From Nymphaea colorata (Eukaryota; Streptophyta; Magnoliopsida; Nymphaeales; Nymphaeaceae), in assembly GCF_008831285.2 (NCBI RefSeq), contig NC_045150.1:4602001-4666000 (forward strand): a stretch of 64,000 nucleotides of DNA, given 5' to 3'. Shown piece by piece: positions 12,141 to 22,908 of the stretch (positions within the stretch are counted from its first letter, which is position 1; the number at the start of each line of letters is the position of its first letter). The notes below the pieces were generated by a model that was given only the letters and a program-made list of their open reading frames with translations, did not search any database and was not told the DNA's origin. Both the position numbers and the translations under genes were made by a program.

Positions 12141-13030
12141 AGCTCCGTGGGATGAACGGCCTCAAGCGGAAGAAAATTATGAAAGGAAAATTTTACAATT
12201 ACACACCTAATAAATATCACAATAAGACTTTCATATAGAAAGGCTTTCTCCTTTAACCACTCGATATTTCAAAGCTTAATTATTTTAGAAAGCCCTCTTT
12301 TACTCACTTGGACTAGCAGTCTAGCATGAAACCATCTGATTTGAGTTCAGATGACTAAAATGTCCTTGAGTAACACTTCACTCTTCTCTCTCCTTTTTTC
12401 TCTCTCTTTTTTTTTCCATTGAGAGGGTGTTGTTTGACTGAACTCCTGTGTCTCACAATATTCCTACACGATCTATGTAACATAGGATCAAACTTATATT
12501 TATGGTGTTGCCATACTCATCCACATTGCCCCTTAAATCTAGTACGTGGTACCTGTACATGAAATTTCGTTCGCTAGTACACCTAATGATGAAAGTACTT
12601 TTATTTGATCGAAAAAAAAAAAAATTGTGATGACAAAAACGGAAATGAAAAAGAAGTAAAAGGACTCAAAAGGACAATTCTTTTTTAAACATTTCAAAAA
12701 TGTCCCCACTACCATTGCGGTTGCACAACCCCTCAAGGACTTCATATAAATATATTACAAATTCTTGTGGTTGTACATACGTCTTGACTTTAGAGATCAT
12801 CCATAATACTTATTAAAAGACTCCTAGATCCGAGATCCTTACTTTCCTATATGGTGCACGGATTCAGATCGTCTCTTATGTACCTTAAATAGAGATTCAC
12901 ATTCAAATGCCGGTTACAACTTGGTTCGTTGATGAGGGGTGGGTGAGAATTCATGCAGTTGGTTAGGGTAGTAGTGTTTTGGAAATGAAAAAACTTTGAT
13001 GAGATGCATTGGAGCGAGCCAACCTGGTCA
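12141..13030. other. Upstream region of gene A, no gene seen
   Basis: AT-rich DNA upstream of the candidate promoter with T and A runs (12380-12420, 12610-12625). No coding signal is recognised. It may hold distal regulatory sites of gene A, which I cannot identify. Confidence 0.5.
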
Positions 13031-13034
13031 TCTC

Positions 13035-13057
13035 TATCTCTCTCTCTCTCTCTCTCT

Positions 13058-13088
<31 letters not shown>

Positions 13089-13166
13089 CTGCACGCATAC
13101 ACATGAAGGTGTCATGCATGCAGAAACCTGGTGCACTGGTGCGTCAAACTAACTTGATTGCTGATT

Positions 13167-13204
<38 letters not shown>

Positions 13205-13265
13205 GCACGCAAACACGTGACGGTGTCATGCATGCAGGAATCTGCTGCACTGGTGCGTCAGATTA
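13035..13265. repeat. Two-copy repeat of about 113 bp with CT microsatellites
   Basis: Each unit is a CT run followed by GCACGC, GTGTCATGCATGCAG and GCACTGGTGCGTCA. GTCATGCATG occurs at 13111 and 13224. The CT runs (13035-13088 and 13172-13200) start each unit, which suggests slippage or unequal exchange between them. Confidence 0.85.
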
Positions 13266-13269
13266 ACTA

Positions 13270-14524
13270 CTAAACGAATACGTGGGCATGCCTCCCGGGT
13301 CGATATGCAAGTTGGGGATGATTAAGCACACCTAACGCTATTGTTCGAGGTAGCAGTGCAGATTTATCGTTCCAGGTGCCAGTGCAAGTTGGGGGAGATT
13401 TATCATTTTCTTTCTTTTATTACAACTGCATAATGAATGGAGATGTGAACGAAAACCGACGTTCATACAGTTGCACTATCGATGCGGATATTAATGTTCT
13501 TTGTTCTTTTCTGTGTAACATTTGTCTCAGTTTTGAATTGGATTATGTACTGCTTGAGAAGAGAAGGTTAATTATCATCTGTGAAGAGAAGAGTTGACCA
13601 CCTCTCCTTCACTTTGCTCGATCCCTTGGAAATTGTTGATGTCACTCCTAGGTCTGTTGGTTTGAACCTTTTCTCTGATTAGAAAACTTTGATCTTTTCA
13701 TTATGCGGGAGGCATGGGCGTTCTAATGGCACCTGTTGGTTAGCGCTGTTTAATTGGCTAGAATATTTTTTCTTTGGGGTTCTTGGAGGATTGATAGTCA
13801 TATATATAATGGAAAACTTTTTTACCTCCTTTTTAGTATATTAGGCATCATATCTTTGGGTATCCATCCAAACTTCAACATCTGGGATGGAGCTTCTTTC
13901 TCTTCACCGTATCTCAACCTCTCCTTCTTCTCCTAGATCTTCCTCCTCCTCTCCTCTCTTCTGTTCTACTTTTTCCTTCCTCCTCAAAGATTATCATACC
14001 TTGACTGAAGCCAAAGGAAGATGAGCAGCTCTGTGCTCTAAGACTTCTCCCTTTTCTCCCCATGAAAAGGAACTCTCTCACCCATACTTATCTCTCTCTC
14101 AAGTCTCTCCCCAGAAGGAGTTGAGCTCTCCTTTTTGGCTGAAACAAAAGGAAAACCCAGGCTAGATCAACCCCGGTCGGGTCCAGCACATGAATGATAG
14201 CTCTATTACTATTCTATTGTCTTCATTTAAGCTAGGTAGTTGCAGTCTAGAAAGAACTCTTCTGTGAGCAAACTACCCACAATAATTAAGAACAATTACC
14301 ATGTCTATTTCTAACAAAAGTTTTTTTCTCTATATCATGCATGATGGAAGTTGAATTTTCTGTTTTACGTAAAAAAACTCCACCGATGAAAAATGACCGA
14401 TAACAATGGGATCTTTTGTTTTCTGCATCCATGTAGTTGAAAAAGGAGGACCTAATCTAACATTAATATTCAACTCAAATATCCTATTGAAAGCAAAGTA
14501 TATATCCTTCTTGTGGCCTTCTTA
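13270..14524. other. Intergenic stretch, no feature recognised
   Basis: No coding family, terminal repeat or RNA gene is visible. A pyrimidine-rich block lies at 13930-14130. Confidence 0.5.
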
Positions 14525-14954
14525 CAGCTGGTTTGGATTGTAGAGGGAAATTAAATGCTTTGTTTGTTAAATGAAATTATACTTGTTATTGTTCACGATC
14601 ATACCAACAATATTATGCGAAAATGAAAAATTAAAATTTTCCAGCATGGCAATTGAGAGAGGCGATAGAGGAAGCAAATGAAAACGAGATATTCCAATTA
14701 AAATCGGCAGTGGTAGAGGCATTATTCTAAACTGAATTAAATACTTTCCTTTATTTTCCTTTGTTTTCTTACATACAACTAAACAGACATGACCTTTTAT
14801 TATATCTTTCATTTCATTCTCTTTCAATCCAAACAAATTTTTAGAACAGTTTCTTTCCTTTTCTTTCTTTTCCTCCTCATGGCTACTGTCTTCCATTATT
14901 TTCTTTTCCTTACATCCTTTATAATCTTTCCTTTCCTTCCATCCAAACATAGCC
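14525..14954. mobile_element. Tourist-like MITE candidate
   Basis: The left end CAGCTGGTTTGGATTG and the right end read inverted, GGCTATGTTTGGATGG, form an imperfect inverted repeat around the GTTTGGAT core common in PIF/Harbinger MITEs. TTA flanks both ends (14522-14524 and 14955-14957), the expected 3-bp target duplication. The minus-strand 127-codon frame inside is low-complexity and not considered a gene. Confidence 0.5.
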
Positions 14955-14957
14955 TTA

Positions 14958-15951
14958 GTTCTTTATAGGTGATTTTATAAGAACTGGTTTTCCTTTGTTA
15001 ATCAGATAAACCACACCATCTTCCACTAGATCATCCTTAAGGTACTTGGTAACCGAATAAATTATAGTGGTGGTCTTTTTTTTTCTTTTTTTTTTGCAAA
15101 AAGCAAATTCTAACTTCCAAATTCATGCCTTCCAGAGGCCATAAAATAAAATATGTCAATATGTTTCAAAAACGATACGAAAGTTGATAAAAAATTACAT
15201 ATGTATTAGGCCTAAACTGGTTATGTGCACGCTCCTGAAATGTGCACAGCGGATGCAATATTGACCAAATACCTTAGTTTAAATTAAAAAAGAAAAACGA
15301 AACTTTTCAAAAGATGAAAAGGGACTGTTAAAAAGTAGAAAAAGACTAAAATGAACATTACTTTATAAAAAAATTTAAAAATACTCCAACCTTTTTTTTA
15401 CTTTGGTGCATACTTCTTGGTGTACATAAATGCGCGTGCAATTTGATCTTGTACTGGAACTCCCTTTTTTTTTCTGTCAACTGACACTTTTCAGCAGTGT
15501 TACCAATGGTTCGAGGCAGACACATTAATAATGCCATGTGTCATCTTCTTCATTTTCCTGGTATGTTCAATTTTTTATTTGCCAATTGAATTTCAAAAAT
15601 TTTAAAAGTAATATCATTTGCGGATTAATAAACCACTTCGATCTTATTCCATTCGATTCAACCAATTGACTGATTTTTTCTTTTTTCCGCAAGAGATCTC
15701 TATTCATAAACTGATATTCGTGATATTGTGTTTAAGGCCTACACTATAGGATAAGCCCTTCCATTGAATGCGAGACCTTGGAGAGCTACCAACCATCCAG
15801 TTTTAACTCTAATCATGGACTGGATGACGGGCACTCTAAGTTTAAACTTCAAATTGTAAGGAACACTCATATGTAATAAAACTAAAAATTAATAGTTTTT
15901 ATTTGTTAGTAAAGTAAATTTTGTAGGCTGGTGTAGGCGTTCAAATACAAG
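14958..15951. other. Intergenic stretch, no feature recognised
   Basis: AT-rich sequence with poly-T and poly-A runs. Neither strand shows a recognisable protein or repeat end. Confidence 0.5.
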
Positions 15952-16198
15952 GTAGCTCCATCACTGGACAGTACCATAGAATCAAGAGCTCTAAATTGAA
16001 CCATTAAAAACAGCCTTGTTGACTTTAATCGGGAAACGTAGCTCTACCACTGGACAATACCGTAGAATTAGGAGCTCTTAGTTGGATTATTAAAGACAGC
16101 CTTGTTGGCTTTAATCGGGAAACGTGGCTCTGCCACCATAGAATTAAGAGCTCTTAATTGAATCACTAAAAGCAGCCTTGTTGGCCTTCATCGGGAAA
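15952..16198. repeat. Three tandem copies of an 86-bp unit
   Basis: Units start GTAGCTCC (15952), GTAGCTCT (16038) and GTGGCTCT (16124), an exact 86-bp step, and each ends with a GTTGNCTTNATCGGGAAAC-type tail. The third unit lacks a few bases after GCCACC. Copies are similar but not identical. Confidence 0.85.
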
Positions 16199-18419
16199 CC
16201 AGTGACCACTGTCGCAAATATTATTCCCAAACATCCACTATTGATTGTTGAATTACCACTTGACCTTCTTTTAGAAAAGTGCAACCACTGGTGTTCAGCT
16301 AGCCTAATTATATATTTAATTAGGAGGTAATTAAAGAAAGAGTAATGAATTTTTAAGCCTTTTTTTTTCTTAATCCTGGGGAATCTTGACCGTTCGTACA
16401 TCAAGCATTATTAAGACAACGAAGCAAGGCAACATGCATGAAAGAAAAAGTATAAAATATTAATATACAAACTTTTTGAAAACGTGCAATCAACGAGAAT
16501 AGCGTAGTTGATTGGGTTAGAAGTCTGTGAGAAAGCAGATCTCTAGTTCGATTGTCATAAGCATTATGATCTTGCATCTCAAGATAGTGAGACGTGACAT
16601 TCAAATTAAAGGGTGCACCGCTGCCATTACCTCACTTGGAGCAATAGAGATGAACTTCTCACTTACCCAAAAACTTTCAAAAAATGTCCTAGAACTCCCT
16701 TAAAATTTGTAAAAGAAAGAAAAAAAAATGTGTCCCCAACACTACCAATTAAGGCACCAAGAGTTCTAGAAACTGGGCTTTAAAAATTCTCTCTAGGCAG
16801 TAAGTGCTGTACTTCATAATTGGGAAAATTTCTGCCGCTATTCTCGATTTATAAAGCTCTAAATATAATATGTAAAAAAATAAAAATAAAATAAAAAACA
16901 GGAGCAGACCTTTATGTAACTTATCTTATATTAATTTGTGCAGATATTATAAAGGTAGTAGAATTGATAGCAAATGCAACCAAACTGCAACTTGTTTTAA
17001 AATAGATATATTACCTATTCACCCCAGAATTTTCTTTCTTTGCTGCTGAGGGCGAGGGTGACCCATCAAGAGATTATGTGTATTGAATTCCTCTTGGCAG
17101 AGTCCGATCTGGGCACATGAGTTTATGCTTCTTGCAGCAAAATACACTTAAAGAAGGCAGCCATCCGTCTGCAATAGTACTTTCTAACAAAATCAAACCT
17201 CAATCTATTAAAATCTAAACACGAGGTTGTAGACCTGTTGGCCGGAGCTCCAACATCCTGCACTTGTGAACCAACTGTAACAGTCTGGCGGCCCTCCGCA
17301 TTGCTCCGCCTTTCATTAAACTTGCTAATTAAGAGATATACATTTTCCAGCATTGAGCAGCATAGCTAGTTTGGGCTTCCATGCTAGTTTGGCTGATCAG
17401 TCGTTGGATTTGCGTTATAAATAACTTTTCCTTCCATGCTTTCATGAGCTTGTTGGGCCTCAATTCCGAAGGAGAATGTAATAGTCCAATATCCTTTAAA
17501 GCAAATTCATGTCCCAATCTATGAATAAGTCATAAATCTTTGGAATTTTATAAAATGATAATGATATCAACGTTCGTGATAGAACCAGAATATAAATTGA
17601 CAATTTTCAACCATAAATATGTCGGACTTCAATAAAACCAATAATTTCAAAAGAAAAAAACTTGCTCTTAGCTGATATATTAAAATGGCATTTTGAAGGC
17701 AAAATGCCGTTTTGTCTCCAAAATGCCATTTAAGGTGTGTTTGGGAGACAGTCGAAGCTAGGTTTGTGAATAATATGATGCCCTAAGTTTTCCCCATAAA
17801 ATGTTGTTTTGAGAATGTTAACACACAACAGGTTGCATAACTGATCAATAACAAGTTATTAAAACTTATTTTTACAATCTCTAGGCGTATACTTTTTGGC
17901 TTTTAATTTCTGAGTTTGCCATGCGTGGTTTATGTAGAGAAAACTAAAGGGTTGTCTATGGTAACTTCTTAGATTAAAATTCATGAAAGAAATTATTTTC
18001 AACATCTAGTTATGTGGCTTCTTATTAGTACTTATAGCTACAACTTCAATTATTCTGATAGTTGTTGGTTTAACACCACTAGGCTGAATGTATCAAAATT
18101 GTTAAACATTCTTATTGACCATAGGATCTTATATTGTCCTAAAGAGTTGTGAAACTTTGCTTTGATTTTGTATGTCCATTTACATCTAATGGCATGTTTA
18201 GCAACAAGGAACAAATTCCCAAGTCAAATTATTACTAAGTGTCTCTATTTCCATTTTGATAGCCATGACCTAATTTTAGTCTCTTTTGTTTCCTAAAAGA
18301 TGACCTCTCTTTAGAAATGAGATTTATTTCCAGTTTTAGTAATGCATAATTATGCTGCATTATGGTTAGTAATATATTCACTAACACACAGGCCAATGTG
18401 TGTTACAGAATGGACCACA
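16199..18419. other. Intergenic stretch with a possible tRNA-like SINE head
   Basis: No gene is recognised. Near 16503-16555 the plus strand reads GTAGTTGATTGGGTTAGA and, some 30 bases later, CTCTAGTTCGATTGTC, resembling A and B boxes of a tRNA-derived SINE. Minus-strand frames near 17123-17517 match no family I know. Confidence 0.35.
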
Positions 18420-18700
18420 TGGCCATGCGATGCCATGTCATCCATAGATGTACCTCATTTGTCAAGAATCCATGCACGCATGCATATATAGGAGATATAA
18501 CATCACGTCATATTCATATCATGTAATTATATAGTCCATGCATCCATGCATACATGATATCATCATATGCATGAGCCATATGTCATCACGCATCACATAC
18601 ATCCATGCATGACATGTCATTTCTTCCATTCTCATCCATTATCCATATGCATGTGCACATATCTTCACACATATATACACGAATCTTGTGTTCATATCTT
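18420..18700. other. CATG/ATGCAT-dense segment
   Basis: CATGCA and its complement recur many times, with GCATGCAT, CCATGCATCCATGCAT and CATCCATGCATGACATG inside about 280 bp. The CATGCA core is the RY element bound by plant B3-domain regulators, but a simple-sequence origin is as likely. Confidence 0.45.
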
Positions 18701-21700
18701 ATGGTATAGCAAATGAATGTACGTCTTGTGTATTAATGCGTCCAGTATTCATCATCAGGATCAAAAAGCATCACAGGCATGTCATATATGCTGTGCGTTC
18801 ACTCATGCCAAGTTTCATTGCATGTATGAAGAAGCATGCTCGCTAGGCATGCAGGCTTATGTGTTCTTTTCAGGTAAGGTCGCATTAAACATAGGCTGTT
18901 TACTCTATATTTCAGGTGTTAGTTTACCCATATCTTGGGTTGAACTCTTTATTATACAATTTTTATACTTGGTATGATCTGATTTAGGGTCAGATGAGGG
19001 AGGAGGAGGGAATCTGACCTTAAATCTATATATCTGAGATCCTAAAGAACTTGTATCACCTTGGATCTGAGATCCTAAGGAACTCGTATCACCGTGGGTG
19101 GATTTCATATCCGTAGTGAAACAAACACAGCCCTTTTGAACATAAATAAATATATAGTTTTCTGAATTAAAATGATAGTCTCAAAATATAAATGATGTTT
19201 CAATTCATAAAAAAGTGATGGATTCTTTGACGTGCCAGCTTTGTGAAGAGCCACAAATACGAGCTTTTGATACCATTGGCCCCCCCTGTCCAAGGCAAAT
19301 TGCAGTAAGCAATCCTGAATTTCCACATTGCAAAAAGAAGGGTATTTTTGTCAACTATCTTGAGCACTTTTATACTCCTCTCGTGAAGTCCACAGGGTTA
19401 TGTCTCTGATCTGATCTGAGTGTCTTAGGTTTAGTTTGAGTTAAGTGTACTGTCACTTTTGTCTCTCTTGAATGATGCATTTATCATATAGCTTGCTTCC
19501 CATGGCTCATCTATTGTTCTCAGGGTTAGGGTGGGGTGGCGTCCATTCATGTTGTTTATGTTATAAGTTTATCCAAAGTACTTACTTATATTATATATGC
19601 TATTTCTTCGGATCGTGACTGTGGTAAAGTGCTTGAGTTATTGAGAGGTTGAAGCCCGGATTGGAGTTCCAGCAAGAAGAACAGATAGGAGTAGTTTAGG
19701 ATTGTGTCTGCCCATGTTGATCCTTCTATTTGCCTGTTTGAACTTGAATGAATGTTAATGTGCTGAATTGATGCTTTATCTTTGTGAGACATTCATTTTT
19801 GTTCGATCAATATGGTTAATTCTTTAGTGTTTGTAGAATTCATTATAAACTTTATTCCTATTCACTGTGGATTGACTATTGCTCACTACTTGATGAGAGT
19901 TAAGAAAATTGTTTTATTGGTGCATGACTGTTACTTGATTTAGAAATTAAATCCATTTTAAAAAAATATCTCATAATAAAAGGTGCGTCTGCTAGCCACT
20001 ACCATAATTTTGTTAGTCATTCATAGATAGGGGAAAGGTATCTCTTCCGCCTCAATGGCCAGCATTTTGGAAACAGCTGTTGTCACTCTGTTATGCTCTG
20101 GCAGACTTTACTCTTGCGTCTCCTGGACCGGCGCTTTACTACTTACTGTGGCCATTTTGCTAGCCATCACTGGAGATGTCAACGTATCTGAATTGAATCA
20201 GGTATTCGTCTAAACTGTTCCCCAAAAAAAAAAAAAAGGATATGGAAAAGAATTTAATATCTGATTAAAAAAATAGATTAGATTTGGATTCAGATTTGGA
20301 TCGGTTTAGTTTTAAATAAATATCACATATCCAATGCTCTTACATTTGAAAATCGGTCAAATTCGGTTCAAAGATTCGGATTCGGATATGAATGTAAAGA
20401 AATCGGATTTGGATTGTAAATTCAAATTTAGGGTTTAGATTGAGATGTCATTTTTTTTTATTCGTATTTGAATCTAAATATGTGAATATCCAAAAAAGTG
20501 AATATGGTTAAGGATATATCCAATTGAAATCAGATCGGTTGACAGCCTTACCTAGCAACATTGCTTTTTCTACACCTCATCAGCAAGCATTTTGCTACCC
20601 ACAACTCCTGCTTTGCTTGTCATCATTAGCGAACTCTGCTTCTCCTATGCTCTAGCCAATGTTTTTGCTATTTTGCTACCACTCGCCAGCAATCTCTGCT
20701 TCTCTTGTCCCTCACCAGCCGATGCCTTTTGTAGTATCAACATACTTTGTTGCGGAAAGTTGGCCTTCCCGCAGTGAGGGCAACATGGATGGTGATGAAG
20801 CACTTCTCTATTGACTGGATATTTGCATTAGTCTATGTCAAATAATTTCATAACCACAGTCACAAATAACGTCTTGAAGTTTTAAACGGTGAGGTCTTTC
20901 TTAGGTATAATATGCTAAACTTGAAAAAAATAAAAAAATATAATCAATTTTTAAAAAATTTTAAAAACTAAAAATAAGAAAAAATAAAATAAGTGAGAAA
21001 CTAATAACACAAACATCAAAAGATAAGTAGATTCGCAACAAATAAAAAATAGAAAATGAAAAATGAAAAGAAAACTGTCTCGCATTAAAAAAACTAAAAA
21101 AATAAAAAAAGTGAAAAAATGAAAAAACGCATTAAAAATGTGTTTTTTTTAATTTTTTTTTAAATGCATCTTTTTTTAAGTTTTAAACTACCATTTAATT
21201 TATCACGTTTTTTAGCATTTTTTTCAAAAAAAAAAGCATTTCTATGACTATGGTCTTAACTCTATCATGCCCTCTAACATGTCATGATAAATAAACTCCT
21301 CTGACTTCATCACCTTTCTTAGTCGTTTAATTCATCTTTTTCTGGAAGAGCTGCTGAGGATCCGTTGCCACCCATTTGGATCCTCTTATCTCTACCATTG
21401 CAGCCAACCTGCAAAATCTATAAAAGAGCGATTGGACAATCTCGCCAGCACGGTCGAATAGTCCTCCGGAAACCCCAAGAAAAACATACAAAAAAGAGCA
21501 TACAAAAAGGGCAGATGAGGCAAAATCTCACAACGTTCTCACCAGAAAATCCTTTTACCAAGTTCTCATCGAAAACTAATTAATCACGTTCTCAATTTCT
21601 CTTTTTTTAATATTTATTTAGGAGAAACCGTTTCCTCCTTACGTGTAAAACCTTCAATGTCATACACTTACACCCCATGGTTTTAGCTTGCTGTATACAA

Positions 21701-21719
21701 TCCTATGTATCTTAATATA
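18701..21719. other. Intergenic stretch, no gene recognised
   Basis: It contains a short two-copy repeat around GAGATCCTAA at 19036-19104 and a block of GGATTCGGAT-type short repeats at 20270-20540 of the kind seen at the ends of plant DNA transposons. Reading frames are short and unrelated to known families as far as I can tell. Confidence 0.5.
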
Positions 21720-22079
21720 CACTAAAAAAAAAGGTGGATTCACCGATGAATGAAAGGGCAGACAAAGGTGAAAGCATTTTTACTGATGTCTAGGAAACTG
21801 TGTAAAAACAAATCGAATTTCACCGATAAAAATCAGCCTTCACCAATGAGTGACAAGAAAAGACATTGAAATTCAGTTTTTACTTGCAGAAGTTGAGAGG
21901 ACGTCGATAAACACTATCTTTTCACTGACAGGTGTTGAATCTGGTGTGGGCGACCTTTGCTCCCTCCATCAGTTGGAGGGACAAAAAAAAAAAAAAAAAA
22001 AAAAGGCAATCGAGGTGTCACGCTTTCCACCGTCGATACCTTTAGGGTGAGTTTGATGCACGGGGTGAAATGTGTTTTT

Positions 22080-22560
22080 TTCGAAAAAATGGTACGCCCG
22101 CAGCCCTTCTCTGCCTTGCCCTGCTGCCTTCTCCCATTGTACCCTTCTCAGGACTCTCTCCCCATCGCCACCCACGTTCCCTCTGTGCGGGCGTCTCTTC
22201 CACGAGGAAGGAAGCACTAGCTCTTGCTGCCGTGGCCTGCGATCGAGTTCGGAGGTAAGCAGCTTTCTTCGAGAAGAATCGTGGGGATGTCGTGGTTTTG
22301 TGGTTCGTTTATGGTTTTTCTGTTGCTTTCCTGTGCGTAGGGGGTTAGTTGGGGTTGCATTGAATCAGAGGTTTTCGATTTTGGGGCGACGGAGAATGTT
22401 GGATTTTGGTTACGGGGTTTTTGGGTTTCACTGCCTTATGGGATAGGTGGGACGGATGAGGAATGAGTGCGTTTCGGGAAAGGTAGGGTTTATGGGTTTG
22501 GGATGTGGTTTTGGTGAATGTGGAATCGGGTGTGATGTCGGCATTGTGAATGTGAGGGGG
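22080..22560 (+). other. Orphan GC-rich segment resembling a gene's 5' end
   Basis: A C-rich block (22090-22250) with CTCTCCCC and CGCCACCC runs passes at 22254 into GGAGGTAAGCAGC, a good donor, and then into a T- and G-rich stretch like the first intron of plant housekeeping genes. No coding exon I can recognise follows. A gene fragment captured by the surrounding element is one explanation. Confidence 0.3.
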
Positions 22561-22734
22561 TTTCGTGTTTCTTGAATTGTTTATGGTTTTAATTTTAGGG
22601 AGGGAATGCTAAAGGAAGATTGCAGGATTCTCAATTGATTGCAGGACTTTGCTGGGAGGGGAGACTCGGGAATTCAGGATACAGTGGTTATGGATAGTTG
22701 AAGATGTGAACATTATGGGAGCTTGTGTATTCTG

Positions 22735-22802
22735 GAACCGCGGGTGGGATTCAAACCTCTGCCCCTTTGAGTATGAGCTGCCTTGCCACTCTCACCCTTA
22801 TT
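22735..22802 (-). repeat. tRNA-like SINE candidate
   Basis: The minus strand reads GTGGCAAGGCAGCTC and, about 30 bases on, AGAGGTTTGAATCCCACC, which fits the A and B boxes of a polymerase III promoter. No tRNA cloverleaf can be folded by eye, so a SINE head is more likely than a tRNA gene. Confidence 0.35.
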
Positions 22803-22908
22803 CCCACATATAAAAATTTGAAATCATACTTCAATTTAAATAGGTGTTTGAGCTAAAAATAAATCCACTTACCTATCTTTAGTGGGGTTAAATTGAGTTT
22901 TTGTAGTG

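Larger units (their letters stand above)
21720..22908. mobile_element. CACTA-like element candidate with a GC-rich interior
   Basis: The left end reads CACTAAAAAAAAAGG and is followed by repeated TTCACCGATGA-like motifs (21740-21860), typical of CACTA subterminal repeats. TTTTTGTAGTG near 22898-22908 could be the right end. The flanking 3 bp (ATA and TGC) do not match, so the right boundary is uncertain. The interior at 22080-22560 is GC-rich. Confidence 0.35.

Noticed and set aside
13004-13273. 89-codon plus-strand frame
   Set aside because: Leu/Ser repeats translated from CT microsatellites.
14567-14950. 127-codon minus-strand frame
   Set aside because: It lies wholly inside the Tourist-like MITE and is Lys/Glu-rich low complexity.
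16503-16560. tRNA gene
   Set aside because: A- and B-box-like motifs are present, but no acceptor or anticodon stem pairs properly; at most a SINE head.
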